NCBI RefSeq assembly: GCF_003004785.1
Contig: NZ_PVZS01000011.1
Span: 95,543-159,542 of the forward strand
Length of the DNA stretch: 64,000 bases
DNA from: Alsobacter soli
GTDB lineage: Bacteria > Pseudomonadota > Alphaproteobacteria > Rhizobiales > Beijerinckiaceae
Reading direction: 5' to 3'
Shown here: positions 57,655 to 64,000 of the stretch, one piece after another
Layout: every line of letters starts with the position of its first letter
How positions within the stretch are numbered: position 1 is the first letter of the stretch
The notes under the pieces: generated by a model
What the model was told of the DNA's origin: nothing
The model's database searches: none
Seen by the model: only the letters and a program-made list of their open reading frames with translations
Position numbers and translations under genes: made by a program

Positions 57655-58737
57655 TTACGCGCTCAGCCCGGCGGTCAGCGACGGCATGTCCAGGGGCCGG
57701 AAGCCGTAGTGGCTCAGCCAGCGCACGTCGGCGTCGAAGAAGGCGCGCAGGTCGGGCATGCCGTATTTCAGCATGGCGATGCGGTCGATCCCCATGCCCC
57801 AGGCGAAGCCCTGGTATTCATCGGGGTCCAGCCCGCAATTGCGGATGACGTTGGGGTGCACCATCCCGCAGCCCAGGATCTCCAGCCAGTCCTCGCCCTC
57901 GCCGAAGCGGATCTCGCCGCCCTTGCGGGAGCACTGGATGTCGACCTCGGCGGATGGCTCCGTGAACGGGAAGAACGACGGCCGGAAGCGCATCTTCACG
58001 TTCTCGACCTCGAAAAACGCCTTGCAGAACTCCTCCAGGATCCACTTCAGGTGGCCGAGGTGCGAGCCCTTGTCGATCACCAGGCCCTCCACCTGGTGGA
58101 ACATGGGCGTATGCGTCTGGTCGCTGTCGCAGCGATAGGTGCGACCCGGGATGATCACACGGATCGGCGGCTTCTGCGTGGTCATCGTCCGGATCTGCAC
58201 CGGCGAGGTGTGGGTCCGCAGCACCTTGCGCTCGCCGTTGGCGTCCGGGTTGAAGAAGAAGGTGTCGTGCATCTCCCGGGCCGGGTGGCCGACCGGGAAG
58301 TTGAGCGCGGTGAAGTTGTAGAAGTCCGTCTCGATGTCAGGCCCCTCGGCCACGGCGAACCCCATGTCGCCGAAGATCGTGGTGAGCTCGTCGATTACCT
58401 GGCTGATCGGGTGCACCCGGCCGCGGCCCAGCGTGCTCTCGGGAACGGGCAGGGTGACGTCGACCGTCTCGGCCTTGAGCCGCGCGTCCAGCGCCGCGTC
58501 CTTCAGCGCCGCCCGGCGTTCGGCGATCAGGCCCGTGACCCGGTCGCGCAAACCGTTGATCAGCGGGCCCTTCTCCTTGCGCTCCTCCGGGCTCATGGCG
58601 CCGAGCGTCTTCAGGAGTTCGGACACGGAGCCCTTCTTGCCGAGCGCGCCGACGCGCACGGCCTCGAGCGCCGCCTCGTCGGCGGCCGCGGCCACGGCGG
58701 CCTGGATGGCGGTTTCGAGGGCGGAAAGATCGGACAT
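57655..58737 (-). CDS. pheS: Phenylalanyl-tRNA synthetase alpha subunit
   Basis: The 360-residue class II catalytic subunit has motif 2 ([20 protein letters not shown]), [13 protein letters not shown] and the C-terminal motif 3 [13 protein letters not shown]. The start is ATG 58737; the upstream extension runs through a repeat. In many relatives rpmI-rplT precede pheST and infC lies beyond; here rpmI-rplT are missing and infC is 3.3 kb away on the other strand. Confidence 0.96.
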   Translation of the reverse strand: MSDLSALETAIQAAVAAAADEAALEAVRVGALGKKGSVSELLKTLGAMSPEERKEKGPLINGLRDRVTGLIAERRAALKDAALDARLKAETVDVTLPVPESTLGRGRVHPISQVIDELTTIFGDMGFAVAEGPDIETDFYNFTALNFPVGHPAREMHDTFFFNPDANGERKVLRTHTSPVQIRTMTTQKPPIRVIIPGRTYRCDSDQTHTPMFHQVEGLVIDKGSHLGHLKWILEEFCKAFFEVENVKMRFRPSFFPFTEPSAEVDIQCSRKGGEIRFGEGEDWLEILGCGMVHPNVIRNCGLDPDEYQGFAWGMGIDRIAMLKYGMPDLRAFFDADVRWLSHYGFRPLDMPSLTAGLSA

Positions 58738-58822
58738 GGGCAAACACCTCAAGCGCCGGGGGAGGGCCCCGGCGCGGACGGCGGGTGTTTGCCATGGGAA
58801 GGCGAGGGTTGTCGAGAGAGGC

Positions 58823-58907
58823 CCGTCATCGCGAGAAGCGAAGCGACGCGCCGATCTAGGGAGCGGCGCCTGTCCTGGATCGCTTTGCTGGGCTCGCGAT
58901 GACGGCG
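58823..58907. repeat. Family A palindromic repeat, diverged copy 5
   Basis: CCGTCATCGCGAGAAGCGAA is mirrored by GGGCTCGCGATGACGG, with a less well kept middle (GATCTAGG and CCTGGATCGC). It resembles family A but has diverged. It lies in the divergent gap between pheS and hsp20, just upstream of the hsp20 promoter-like sequence. Confidence 0.65.
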
Positions 58908-58918
58908 AAGGGCCCACC

Positions 58919-58948
58919 CTTGAACCGCCCCGCCTTCCCCCACATATT
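58919..58948 (+). promoter_or_regulatory. Possible heat-shock (RpoH) promoter of hsp20
   Basis: CTTGAA (58919-58924) followed 17-18 bp later by ACATAT/CATATT (58942-58948) resembles the alphaproteobacterial RpoH pattern CTTG-N17-CYTATNT. It lies about 75 bp upstream of the hsp20 ATG and has no repeats within it. Confidence 0.4.
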
Positions 58949-59021
58949 CCCCATGCGGCTTCGGCCGCCCGGGTGCTGCATGAGCGGGCCCGGAACCGGA
59001 GCGCCTTCGCTACAGGGCTTC

Positions 59022-59450
59022 ATGTCACGCGTACCGTCCTTGTCCTCACCGTTCCTGCTCGGGTTCGACGAGGTGGAACGGGCTCTCAGCAGGGTGGCCA
59101 AGGCCGCCTCGGAGGGATACCCGCCCTACAACATCGAGCGCATTCCGCGGGAGGGCGACGCGCCCGAACGCCTGCGGATCACGCTCGCGGTGGCCGGGTT
59201 CACCCGCGACGACCTTGAAATCACCCTGGAGGAGAACCAGCTGGTCATCCGTGGCCGGCAGGCCGACGACAGGGACAGGATGTTCCTGCATCGCGGCATC
59301 GCCGCGCGGCAGTTCCAGCGGGCCTTCCTGCTCGCGGACGGTTTGGAGGTCCGCGGCGCCGATCTCGCCAACGGCCTGCTCTCCATCGACCTGGTTCGCC
59401 CCGAATGCGAGCGCATCGTGCGGCGGATCGACATCCTGAGCCGGGACTGA
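59022..59450 (+). CDS. Small heat-shock protein Hsp20
   Basis: The 142-residue sHsp has an alpha-crystallin domain from about residue 38 (LRITLAVAGFTRDDLEITLEENQ in two parts, then VIRGRQ), the ADGLEVRGADLANGLLSIDL segment (in two parts) and a C-terminal IxI motif (RIDILSRD). It binds unfolding proteins. ATG 59022 gives MSRVPSLSSPFLLGFDEVER, the conserved start; longer in-frame leaders are not conserved. DUF1150 follows after 54 bp. Confidence 0.92.
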   Translation: MSRVPSLSSPFLLGFDEVERALSRVAKAASEGYPPYNIERIPREGDAPERLRITLAVAGFTRDDLEITLEENQLVIRGRQADDRDRMFLHRGIAARQFQRAFLLADGLEVRGADLANGLLSIDLVRPECERIVRRIDILSRD

Positions 59451-59504
59451 CCCGACGCCCCGAAGACGCTCTTCCCCCACTCGCTCCGCTCACAGGAGGG
59501 TGCG

Positions 59505-59768
59505 ATGAACGACGCCACCAAGACCACCATCCCGACCGTGTCCCCGCAGGTCCTCGCCGCCATGGGCGGGGGAGAGATCGCCTATGTGCGGGCGATCAAG
59601 TCGGACGACCTCAACCGCCTCTTCCCCCAGGCGCCCGAGATCCAGCCCGGCCTCGACCTCTTCGCCCTCCTGGGCGCCGACGGAACGCCCATCCTGGTGA
59701 CCGACAGCCGCAGCACGGCTATCGCCAACGCCTGGGAGCACAACCTCACCCCCGTGAGCGTGCACTGA
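59505..59768 (+). CDS. DUF1150 protein
   Basis: The 87-residue protein matches DUF1150 (LAAMGGGEIAYVRAIKSDDL, then LFALLGADGTPILVTDSR and AIANAWEHNLTPVSVH). The family is small and cytosolic, occurs beside hsp20 in Rhizobiales and has no assigned function; co-expression with the chaperone suggests a stress role. It ends at a family D hairpin. Confidence 0.9.
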   Translation: MNDATKTTIPTVSPQVLAAMGGGEIAYVRAIKSDDLNRLFPQAPEIQPGLDLFALLGADGTPILVTDSRSTAIANAWEHNLTPVSVH

Positions 59769-59781
59769 ACCGAGCCGACGG

Positions 59782-59810
59782 ACCCCTCTCCCGTGCAGCG
59801 GGAGAGGGGT
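59782..59810. terminator. CCCCTCTCCCG hairpin (family D), copy 2
   Basis: A perfect 12-bp inverted repeat ACCCCTCTCCCG/CGGGAGAGGGGT with loop TGCAG lies between the convergent DUF1150 and hydrolase genes. It resembles the hairpin at 54849-54880. There is no T-run. Confidence 0.65.
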
Positions 59811-59815
59811 GCTCC

Positions 59816-60601
59816 TCACACAATCCCCTCGATCGCCGCCGTCAGCCTCTGGAGGTCTTCCGGCCGCGACAGGCGGTGGTCGCCGTCCTTGACGAGCGTG
59901 GTCACAACGTCGTCACCCGGCATGTGCTCCACGAGCCGCATGGCGTGCTTCCAGGGCACGTCCGGGTCCTGCATGCCCTGCAGGATGTGGACGGGGCAGC
60001 CCGTCACGATGGGCGGACCGTCCAGCATCAGGTGCCTGCGGCCGTCCTCGATCAGCGCGCGGGTGATCGGATAGGGCTCGGGCGAATAAGGGGATGGCCT
60101 GCGCCACACGCCCTTCTCCGTGATCTCCTGCTTCACCGCGTCCGGGAAGCGTTGCCACATCAGCGCCTCGGTGAAGTCGACCGCCGGCGCGATCAGCACC
60201 AGGCCGGACAGCTTGCGGCCCTCCGCCCGCAGGGCGCGGGCGGCGAGCAGCGCCAGCCAGCCGCCCATGGAGGAGCCGACCAGCACAGGCGCGGCCCCTC
60301 CCAGCGCGCGGATCACCGCGAGGCTCTCCTCGAGCCAGCGCGAGATCGTGGCGTCCTCGAAGCGGCCGTCGGACTCGCCGTGGCCCGAATAGTCGTAGCG
60401 CAGGAACCCGCGGCCATTTCCGGCCGCCCAGGCGTCCAGCGTAGCGGCCTTGGTGGACAGCATGTCGGAGCGGAAGCCGCCCATCCACACCACGATGGGC
60501 TCGCGTCCGGTCCGCAGGCGGTAGGCCACCCGGCGAACGTCCCCCTCCGCGCCGACGGCGAGGAACTGGGGCGGCGCAATTTGCGGATTGTCCTGGGTCA
60601 C
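59816..60601 (-). CDS. Alpha/beta hydrolase
   Basis: The 261-residue protein has the nucleophile elbow GSSMGG (Ser111), the oxyanion strand VVWMGGFRSDM, LRYDYSGHGESDG, and a late His in VKDGDHRLS. The substrate is unknown; the GxSxGG elbow and size fit esterases and thioesterases. In relatives such a gene sits close to infC, as here (1.5 kb away), but this copy is on the minus strand. Confidence 0.86.
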   Translation of the reverse strand: MTQDNPQIAPPQFLAVGAEGDVRRVAYRLRTGREPIVVWMGGFRSDMLSTKAATLDAWAAGNGRGFLRYDYSGHGESDGRFEDATISRWLEESLAVIRALGGAAPVLVGSSMGGWLALLAARALRAEGRKLSGLVLIAPAVDFTEALMWQRFPDAVKQEITEKGVWRRPSPYSPEPYPITRALIEDGRRHLMLDGPPIVTGCPVHILQGMQDPDVPWKHAMRLVEHMPGDDVVTTLVKDGDHRLSRPEDLQRLTAAIEGIV

Positions 60602-60702
60602 CGTAAACCTCTTCGCATGATCCGCGCCGCGGCGAATCGCCCGACCTCATCGCTGCCCTCCGGCAGCCTGCCGACCGGCTTTCTACACCGGAGGGCGCCC
60701 TG

Positions 60703-61920
60703 ATGCGACAGGGCCCGACCACGGCCTTCGAGGGCCGGAGCCTGTCCCCGCTGGCGGGTCGCACGATCCTGCAGGTCGTGCCGGAGCTGGAAGCCGGCGG
60801 CGTCGAGCGCACTGCGGTCGACATCGCCGAGGGCCTCGCCAACTCCGGCGCGCGCGCCCTTGTGGCCACGGAAGGGGGCCGCCTGGTCGCCGAGTTGCAG
60901 GCCAAGGGAGGGATCTGGATCCCGTTTCCGGCCCGCACCAAGAATCCGGTCGCCATGCTGGCCAACGTCAAGCGCCTGCGGGCGATCTGCCTCGACGAGG
61001 GAGTCGACATCGTCCACGCCCGCTCCCGGGCGCCCGCCTGGAGCGCCCTGCTGGCGAGCCGGGCGCTGGGACTTCCCTTCGTCACCACCTACGCGGGCAG
61101 CTACTCCGGCCGCTCGTCCGTGAAGGTGCTCTACAACTCGGTGATGGCCCGCGGCGACGTGGTCATCGCCAACTCGAACTACACGGCGGACCTGATCGGC
61201 CGCATGCATCCCTTCGCCAGGGATCGCATCCGGGTCATTCACCGGGGCACGGACCTGCGCGCCTTCGCCCCCTATTCGGTGGAGCCCGAGCGCATCCAGG
61301 CGCTGCGCAAGGCCTGGGGCGTGGAGCCTCACCAGCGCATCGTGCTCTTGGCCGCCCGCCTCACCGGCTGGAAGGGCCAGAAGGTGCTGATCGAGGCCGC
61401 GAAGCTGCTGAAAGACCGGGGCGTGCCGGACATTGCGGTCGTGCTCGCCGGCGACCCCCAGGGCCGCGACGGCTACGTGAAGGAGCTCGACGCGCTTTCC
61501 GAGAAGCACGGCCTCAGGGGCGTGGTCCGCCGCGCCGGCCACTGCGCCGACATGCCGGCCGCCTTTCTGGCCGCTTCGGTGGTGACCGTGCCGTCCACGG
61601 AGCCGGAGGCCTTCGGCCGTTCCGCCGTGGAGGCGCAGGCGATGGGGGCCCCGGTGGTTGTGTCGGACCTCGGCGCCGTGCCGGAAACCGTGCTGGCGCC
61701 CCCGCAGGCGCCGGCCTCCGCCCGCACCGGATGGCGCGTGCCGGCCGGCGACGCACCGGCGCTCGCCGACGCCGTGCAGGCCGCCTTGTCGTTGGGCGCC
61801 AGCGCTCGGGATGCGCTGGCTGCGAGAGCCCGGGCCCATGTGGAGGCCCATTTCTCGCTAAGCCGCATGGTCGGGGAGACTCTCGATGTCTATGCGGCTC
61901 TTTTGAGCAAGGATCGGTAA
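60703..61920 (+). CDS. GT4-family glycosyltransferase
   Basis: The 405-residue GT-B enzyme has the N-terminal ILQVVPELEAGGVERTAVDIA domain, LLAARLTGWKGQKVLIEAA at the start of the C-terminal domain, and the E-x7-E-type motif EPEAFGRSAVEAQAMG near 300. The donor and acceptor are unknown; lipopolysaccharide or polysaccharide sugar transfer is likely. It is divergent from the hydrolase and precedes infC by 135 bp. Confidence 0.88.
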   Translation: MRQGPTTAFEGRSLSPLAGRTILQVVPELEAGGVERTAVDIAEGLANSGARALVATEGGRLVAELQAKGGIWIPFPARTKNPVAMLANVKRLRAICLDEGVDIVHARSRAPAWSALLASRALGLPFVTTYAGSYSGRSSVKVLYNSVMARGDVVIANSNYTADLIGRMHPFARDRIRVIHRGTDLRAFAPYSVEPERIQALRKAWGVEPHQRIVLLAARLTGWKGQKVLIEAAKLLKDRGVPDIAVVLAGDPQGRDGYVKELDALSEKHGLRGVVRRAGHCADMPAAFLAASVVTVPSTEPEAFGRSAVEAQAMGAPVVVSDLGAVPETVLAPPQAPASARTGWRVPAGDAPALADAVQAALSLGASARDALAARARAHVEAHFSLSRMVGETLDVYAALLSKDR

Positions 61921-62055
61921 CGATTTCGCAAGCCGCGAGTTGACTTCGCGACGGTTTCTGCGAATTTCCCGCGTTGCCGTCAACATCGCCCGCCGCCGTC
62001 CACCCTGGCCGATGGTTCTGCCCGGAAAGGGGCGGGCCTAGAGGAGACTAAAGCC

Positions 62056-62598
62056 ATTCGCAGACCAATGAGAGCCGCTCCGGTCCCGCAGAAGGACGGG
62101 CCCCGCGCCAATCGTGACATCCGCGGCGTACGCGAAGTGCAGTTGATCGACGACACGGGCGCCAATCGCGGGATCGTGCCGTTCCTGGACGCGCTGAAAA
62201 TCGCCGAGGACGTCGGGCTGGATCTGGTCGAGATCGCCCCGAACTCGACGCCGCCCGTCTGCAAGATCCTCGACCACGGCAAGTTCAAGTTCAACGAGCA
62301 GAAGAAGGCCGCCGAGGCCCGCAAGAAGCAGAAGACGGTCGAGGTCAAGGAGATCAAGCTCCGGCCCGGCATCGACGACCACGACTACGGGGTCAAGATG
62401 AAGGCCATCCGCCGCTTCTTCGAGGAAGGCGACAAGGTGAAGATCACCCTGCGCTTCCGCGGCCGCGAAATGGCGCACCAGGATCTCGGCCTGCGCCTGC
62501 TCGAGCGCGTCAAGGGCGAGATGGCCGACGTGTCCAAGGTGGAATCCGAGCCCATGCTCGAAGGCCGCCAGATGGTCATGGTGATGGCCCCGCGCTGA
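62056..62598 (+). CDS. infC: Translation initiation factor IF-3 (apparent AUU start)
   Basis: The protein is 180 residues if begun at ATT 62056, which has GAGGAGA (62041-62047) nine bases upstream. The start (M)[18 protein letters not shown] aligns with rhizobial IF-3, whereas ATG 62068 has no Shine-Dalgarno within reach. IF-3 N-domain ([20 protein letters not shown]), linker ([17 protein letters not shown]) and C-domain ([15 protein letters not shown]) are clear. An AUU start would permit IF-3 self-regulation as in E. coli. A terminator follows. Confidence 0.9.
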   Translation: MRRPMRAAPVPQKDGPRANRDIRGVREVQLIDDTGANRGIVPFLDALKIAEDVGLDLVEIAPNSTPPVCKILDHGKFKFNEQKKAAEARKKQKTVEVKEIKLRPGIDDHDYGVKMKAIRRFFEEGDKVKITLRFRGREMAHQDLGLRLLERVKGEMADVSKVESEPMLEGRQMVMVMAPR

Positions 62599-62620
62599 GC
62601 GCCGCCAGACTCGCCCATGC

Positions 62621-62654
62621 AAAAAGCCGCCGCGATCCCCGCGGCGGCTTTTTT
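62621..62654 (+). terminator. Intrinsic terminator after infC
   Basis: The stem GCCGCCGCG/CGCGGCGGC is flanked by A5 and T6, the latter followed by CGTTCTT. It ends infC before repeats B2 and A6; rpmI and rplT do not follow. Confidence 0.9.
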
Positions 62655-62670
62655 CGTTCTTGCAAACTCA

Positions 62671-62834
62671 CCACCGTCATCCCCGGCGGCCTGCGCAGCA
62701 GGCCGGGAAGGGGATCCAGGGCCACCGCCGGGACGTTCCGGTCGGGTACGCGCCAAATTCCTGGCGTGCTCGCGGGCGGCCCCTGGATCCCCTTCCCCTC
62801 CGCCGCTGCGCGGCTCCGGCCGGGGATGACGGTG
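62671..62834. repeat. Family B palindromic repeat, copy 2
   Basis: The arms CCGTCATCCCCGGCGGCCTG (left) and GGCCGGGGATGACGG (right), with internal GGAAGGGGATCCAGG and CCTGGATCCCCTTCC, flank a unique spacer of about 60 bp. Family A copy 6 starts 11 bp later. Confidence 0.8.
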
Positions 62835-62844
62835 CGCCATTCCA

Positions 62845-62929
62845 CCGTCCTTGCGAGCGCAGCGAAGCAATCCAGTGGTGCGCGCCCGCCCCTCTTGAAT
62901 TGCTCGTCGCTGCGCTCCTCGCAAGGACC
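62845..62929. repeat. Family A palindromic repeat, copy 6
   Basis: CCGTCCTTGCGAGCGCAGCG with AAGCAATCCAG is mirrored by AATTGCTCGTCGCTGCGCTC and CTCGCAAGGAC. It follows B copy 2 and ends 12 bp before the DUF1003 stop. Together with B2 and the infC terminator it fills the 342-bp gap, which contains no gene. Confidence 0.8.
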
Positions 62930-62940
62930 AGGAACCAGCC

Positions 62941-63492
62941 TCACACCGCCCGCAGGCGATCCCGGCTCTCCTCGCGCGGCTCCTTCAGGGCGCTGGCCTG
63001 AAGGGACACGAGCTGCTCGATCTGCGCCTGCAGGCGGTCGACCTTGTCGTGCAGCTCGGAGATGGCCGTCTCGGCCTTGACGTTGACCTCGTAGTCGAGG
63101 GCTGCGGCCAGCCGGTCCTTCGCGGCCTGACGGTTCTGCGACATCATGATGACCGGCGCCTGCAGGGCGGCCACCATGGAGAGCAGCAGGTTCAGGAAGA
63201 CGAACGGATAGGGGTCGAACGCGCTCTCCGCCAGGATGAAGGCGTTCAGCGCCGCCCAGGCGCCGAGAAACACCACGCATCCGATGATGAAGCTCCAGGA
63301 GCCGCCGATCGCCGCCACCTTGTCGGCGATGCGCTCGCTCCAGGTGAGGCGGTCGTCGAAGACCTGGTTGACGTTCCGGGCGACGTGCATGCGCCGCGCG
63401 ACGCGCGCGATCACACGCCGGTCACGCTCGCAGAGCGGCGATACCCCGGCGTGAAGCAGGTGCTGGGCGAGATAGCGGATCTCGTTGTTCAT
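62941..63492 (-). CDS. DUF1003 membrane protein
   Basis: The 183-residue protein has two membrane helices (about 66-84, WSFIIGCVVFLGAWAALNAF; and 96-118, FVFLNLLLSMVAALQAPVIMM) and cytosolic ends with a coiled-coil-like tail (AISELHDKVDRLQAQIEQL). DUF1003 proteins are of unknown function. The start ATG 63492 directly abuts a 22-bp inverted repeat, which may mask its ribosome-binding site. Confidence 0.85.
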   Translation of the reverse strand: MNNEIRYLAQHLLHAGVSPLCERDRRVIARVARRMHVARNVNQVFDDRLTWSERIADKVAAIGGSWSFIIGCVVFLGAWAALNAFILAESAFDPYPFVFLNLLLSMVAALQAPVIMMSQNRQAAKDRLAAALDYEVNVKAETAISELHDKVDRLQAQIEQLVSLQASALKEPREESRDRLRAV

Positions 63493-63541
63493 GGCTCGCT
63501 CTCTTTCCGACCGGCCGCCGGCGGCCGGTCGGGAGCGAGCC
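63493..63541 (-). promoter_or_regulatory. Long hairpin abutting the DUF1003 start codon
   Basis: Read on the minus strand, GGCTCGCTC plus CCGACCGGCCGCC pairs with GGCGGCCGGTCGG plus GAGCGAGCC, interrupted only by a bulged AAAGA; the next three bases are the ATG. The AAAGAGAG that could serve as Shine-Dalgarno is partly in the bulge and partly in the stem. This suggests translational control. The 63542-63750 stretch upstream holds no gene or other clear signal. Confidence 0.65.
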
Positions 63542-63750
63542 GATCCTCAGGATCAGCGTTCCCGAACGGCCGTCGACGGCGCGGTCAATCGACTGGGACT
63601 GTCGCTGGGCATGGGGTTTCGTTGTCCTGATGGTGCCGAGCGGGCGTCACCCGCGCGGCTGTTGGGGAATTTGCGCCGGAAGCGGGTGAAGTCAACCCCC
63701 GAATGCGCGCTTTTTCGGCCCAAGTGTCGCAGGATCGTGGAAGGGCCCTC

Positions 63751-63805
63751 ACCCCGTCATCCCCGGCCGGAGCCGCGGAGCGGCGGAGGGGAAGGGGATC
63801 CAGGG
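63751..63805. repeat. Family B palindromic repeat, half copy 3
   Basis: CCGTCATCCCCGGCCGGAGC...GGAAGGGGATCCAGG is one B arm only (it equals the inverse of the right arm). Family A copy 7 follows 15 bp later, as with the other B copies. Confidence 0.7.
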
Positions 63806-63819
63806 GCGGCTCCCCTCCT

Positions 63820-63907
63820 CCGTCCTTGCGAGGAGCGAAGCGATGAAGCGATCCAGGACAGCGATACGCATTGCTCTGGATTGCTTCGCTGCGCTCGCAA
63901 GGACGGA
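63820..63907. repeat. Family A palindromic repeat, copy 7
   Basis: CCGTCCTTGCGAGGAGCGAA with GAAGCGATCCAG is mirrored by CTGGATTGCTTCGCTGCGCT and CGCAAGGACGG. It lies between half-copy B3 and the truncated minus-strand gene at the window edge. Confidence 0.8.
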
Positions 63908-63925
63908 GAAGCGAGCGGCGCCAGC

Positions 63926-64000
63926 CTACAAACCCTGATGCGCCGCGGCCACGCCGGGCGGCTTCTTGCGAATCCAGTTCTCTTGAAGGCTGCGAGCGTC
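63926..64000 (-). CDS. C-terminal fragment of an unidentified minus-strand gene
   Basis: From the right edge, the minus strand is open for 24 codons, then TAG (63926-63928). The ending SLQENWIRKKPPGVAAAHQG looks like real protein rather than a shadow, but it is too short to place in a family. The rest of the gene lies outside the window. Confidence 0.45.
   Translation of the reverse strand, partial: DARSLQENWIRKKPPGVAAAHQGL

Overview
The window looks like a chromosomal segment of a high-G+C alphaproteobacterium, most probably in the Hyphomicrobiales (Rhizobiales). The evidence is the origin-proximal order ppsR-maf-aroE-coaE-dnaQ-secB-Tim44-mltA-Smr-HTH, the hisB-DUF2628-hisHAFE-coaA operon divergent from hslVU, the run murJ-trpS-usp-nfu-tsaB-rimI-fur-plsC, the FYDLN-protein/aroA/cmk/rpsA block and the hsp20-DUF1150 pair. 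The genus cannot be read from the sequence. No prophage, transposase, CRISPR array or rRNA operon was seen.

Layout. 1-7.8 kb: the conserved gene run that flanks oriC in several alphaproteobacteria, so oriC probably lies just beyond the left edge. It ends at two parS-like ParB sites (7769-7784 and 7810-7825). 7.87-12.46 kb: histidine operon plus coaA on the minus strand. 12.5-21.8 kb: plus-strand housekeeping genes (hslVU, murJ, trpS, usp, nfu, rutE, tsaB, rimI, fur, plsC). 21.8-25.9 kb: an accessory insert in that synteny (uronate dehydrogenase, an MFS exporter, a C5 DNA methyltransferase with vsr, and a palindromic repeat). 25.9-40.7 kb: lepA, two GNATs, a DMT permease, hrcA, rph-rdgB, an unknown membrane-anchored protein with a TetR regulator, rpsA-cmk-aroA, the FYDLN protein, tRNA-Ala(GGC) and a chemoreceptor.

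40.7-55 kb is mostly metabolic accessory DNA. It holds a Pot-type ABC importer divergent from preTA (reductive pyrimidine catabolism, with a near-perfect RutR-type operator), an SDR, a divergent cobB/cbiD cobalamin pair, and a lactonase/GntR/DHDPS-family cluster. The operator-like palindrome in that cluster is repeated, 14 of 15 bases, upstream of the uronate dehydrogenase 30 kb away, which suggests one split sugar-acid regulon. 55-64 kb: pheST, hsp20-DUF1150, an alpha/beta hydrolase, a GT4 glycosyltransferase, infC (apparent AUU start), a DUF1003 membrane protein with a long hairpin abutting its start codon, and clusters of intergenic palindromic repeats.

Two repeat families dominate the right-hand gaps. 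Family A (arms reading CCTTGCGAGGAGCGCAGC then CGACGAAGCAATCCAG, inverted) has seven copies. Family B (arms reading CCGTCATCCCCGGC then GGAAGGGGATCCAGG, inverted) has three copies, and each B copy sits just 5' of an A copy. Most long antisense reading frames in this GC-rich DNA are shadows and were left out.
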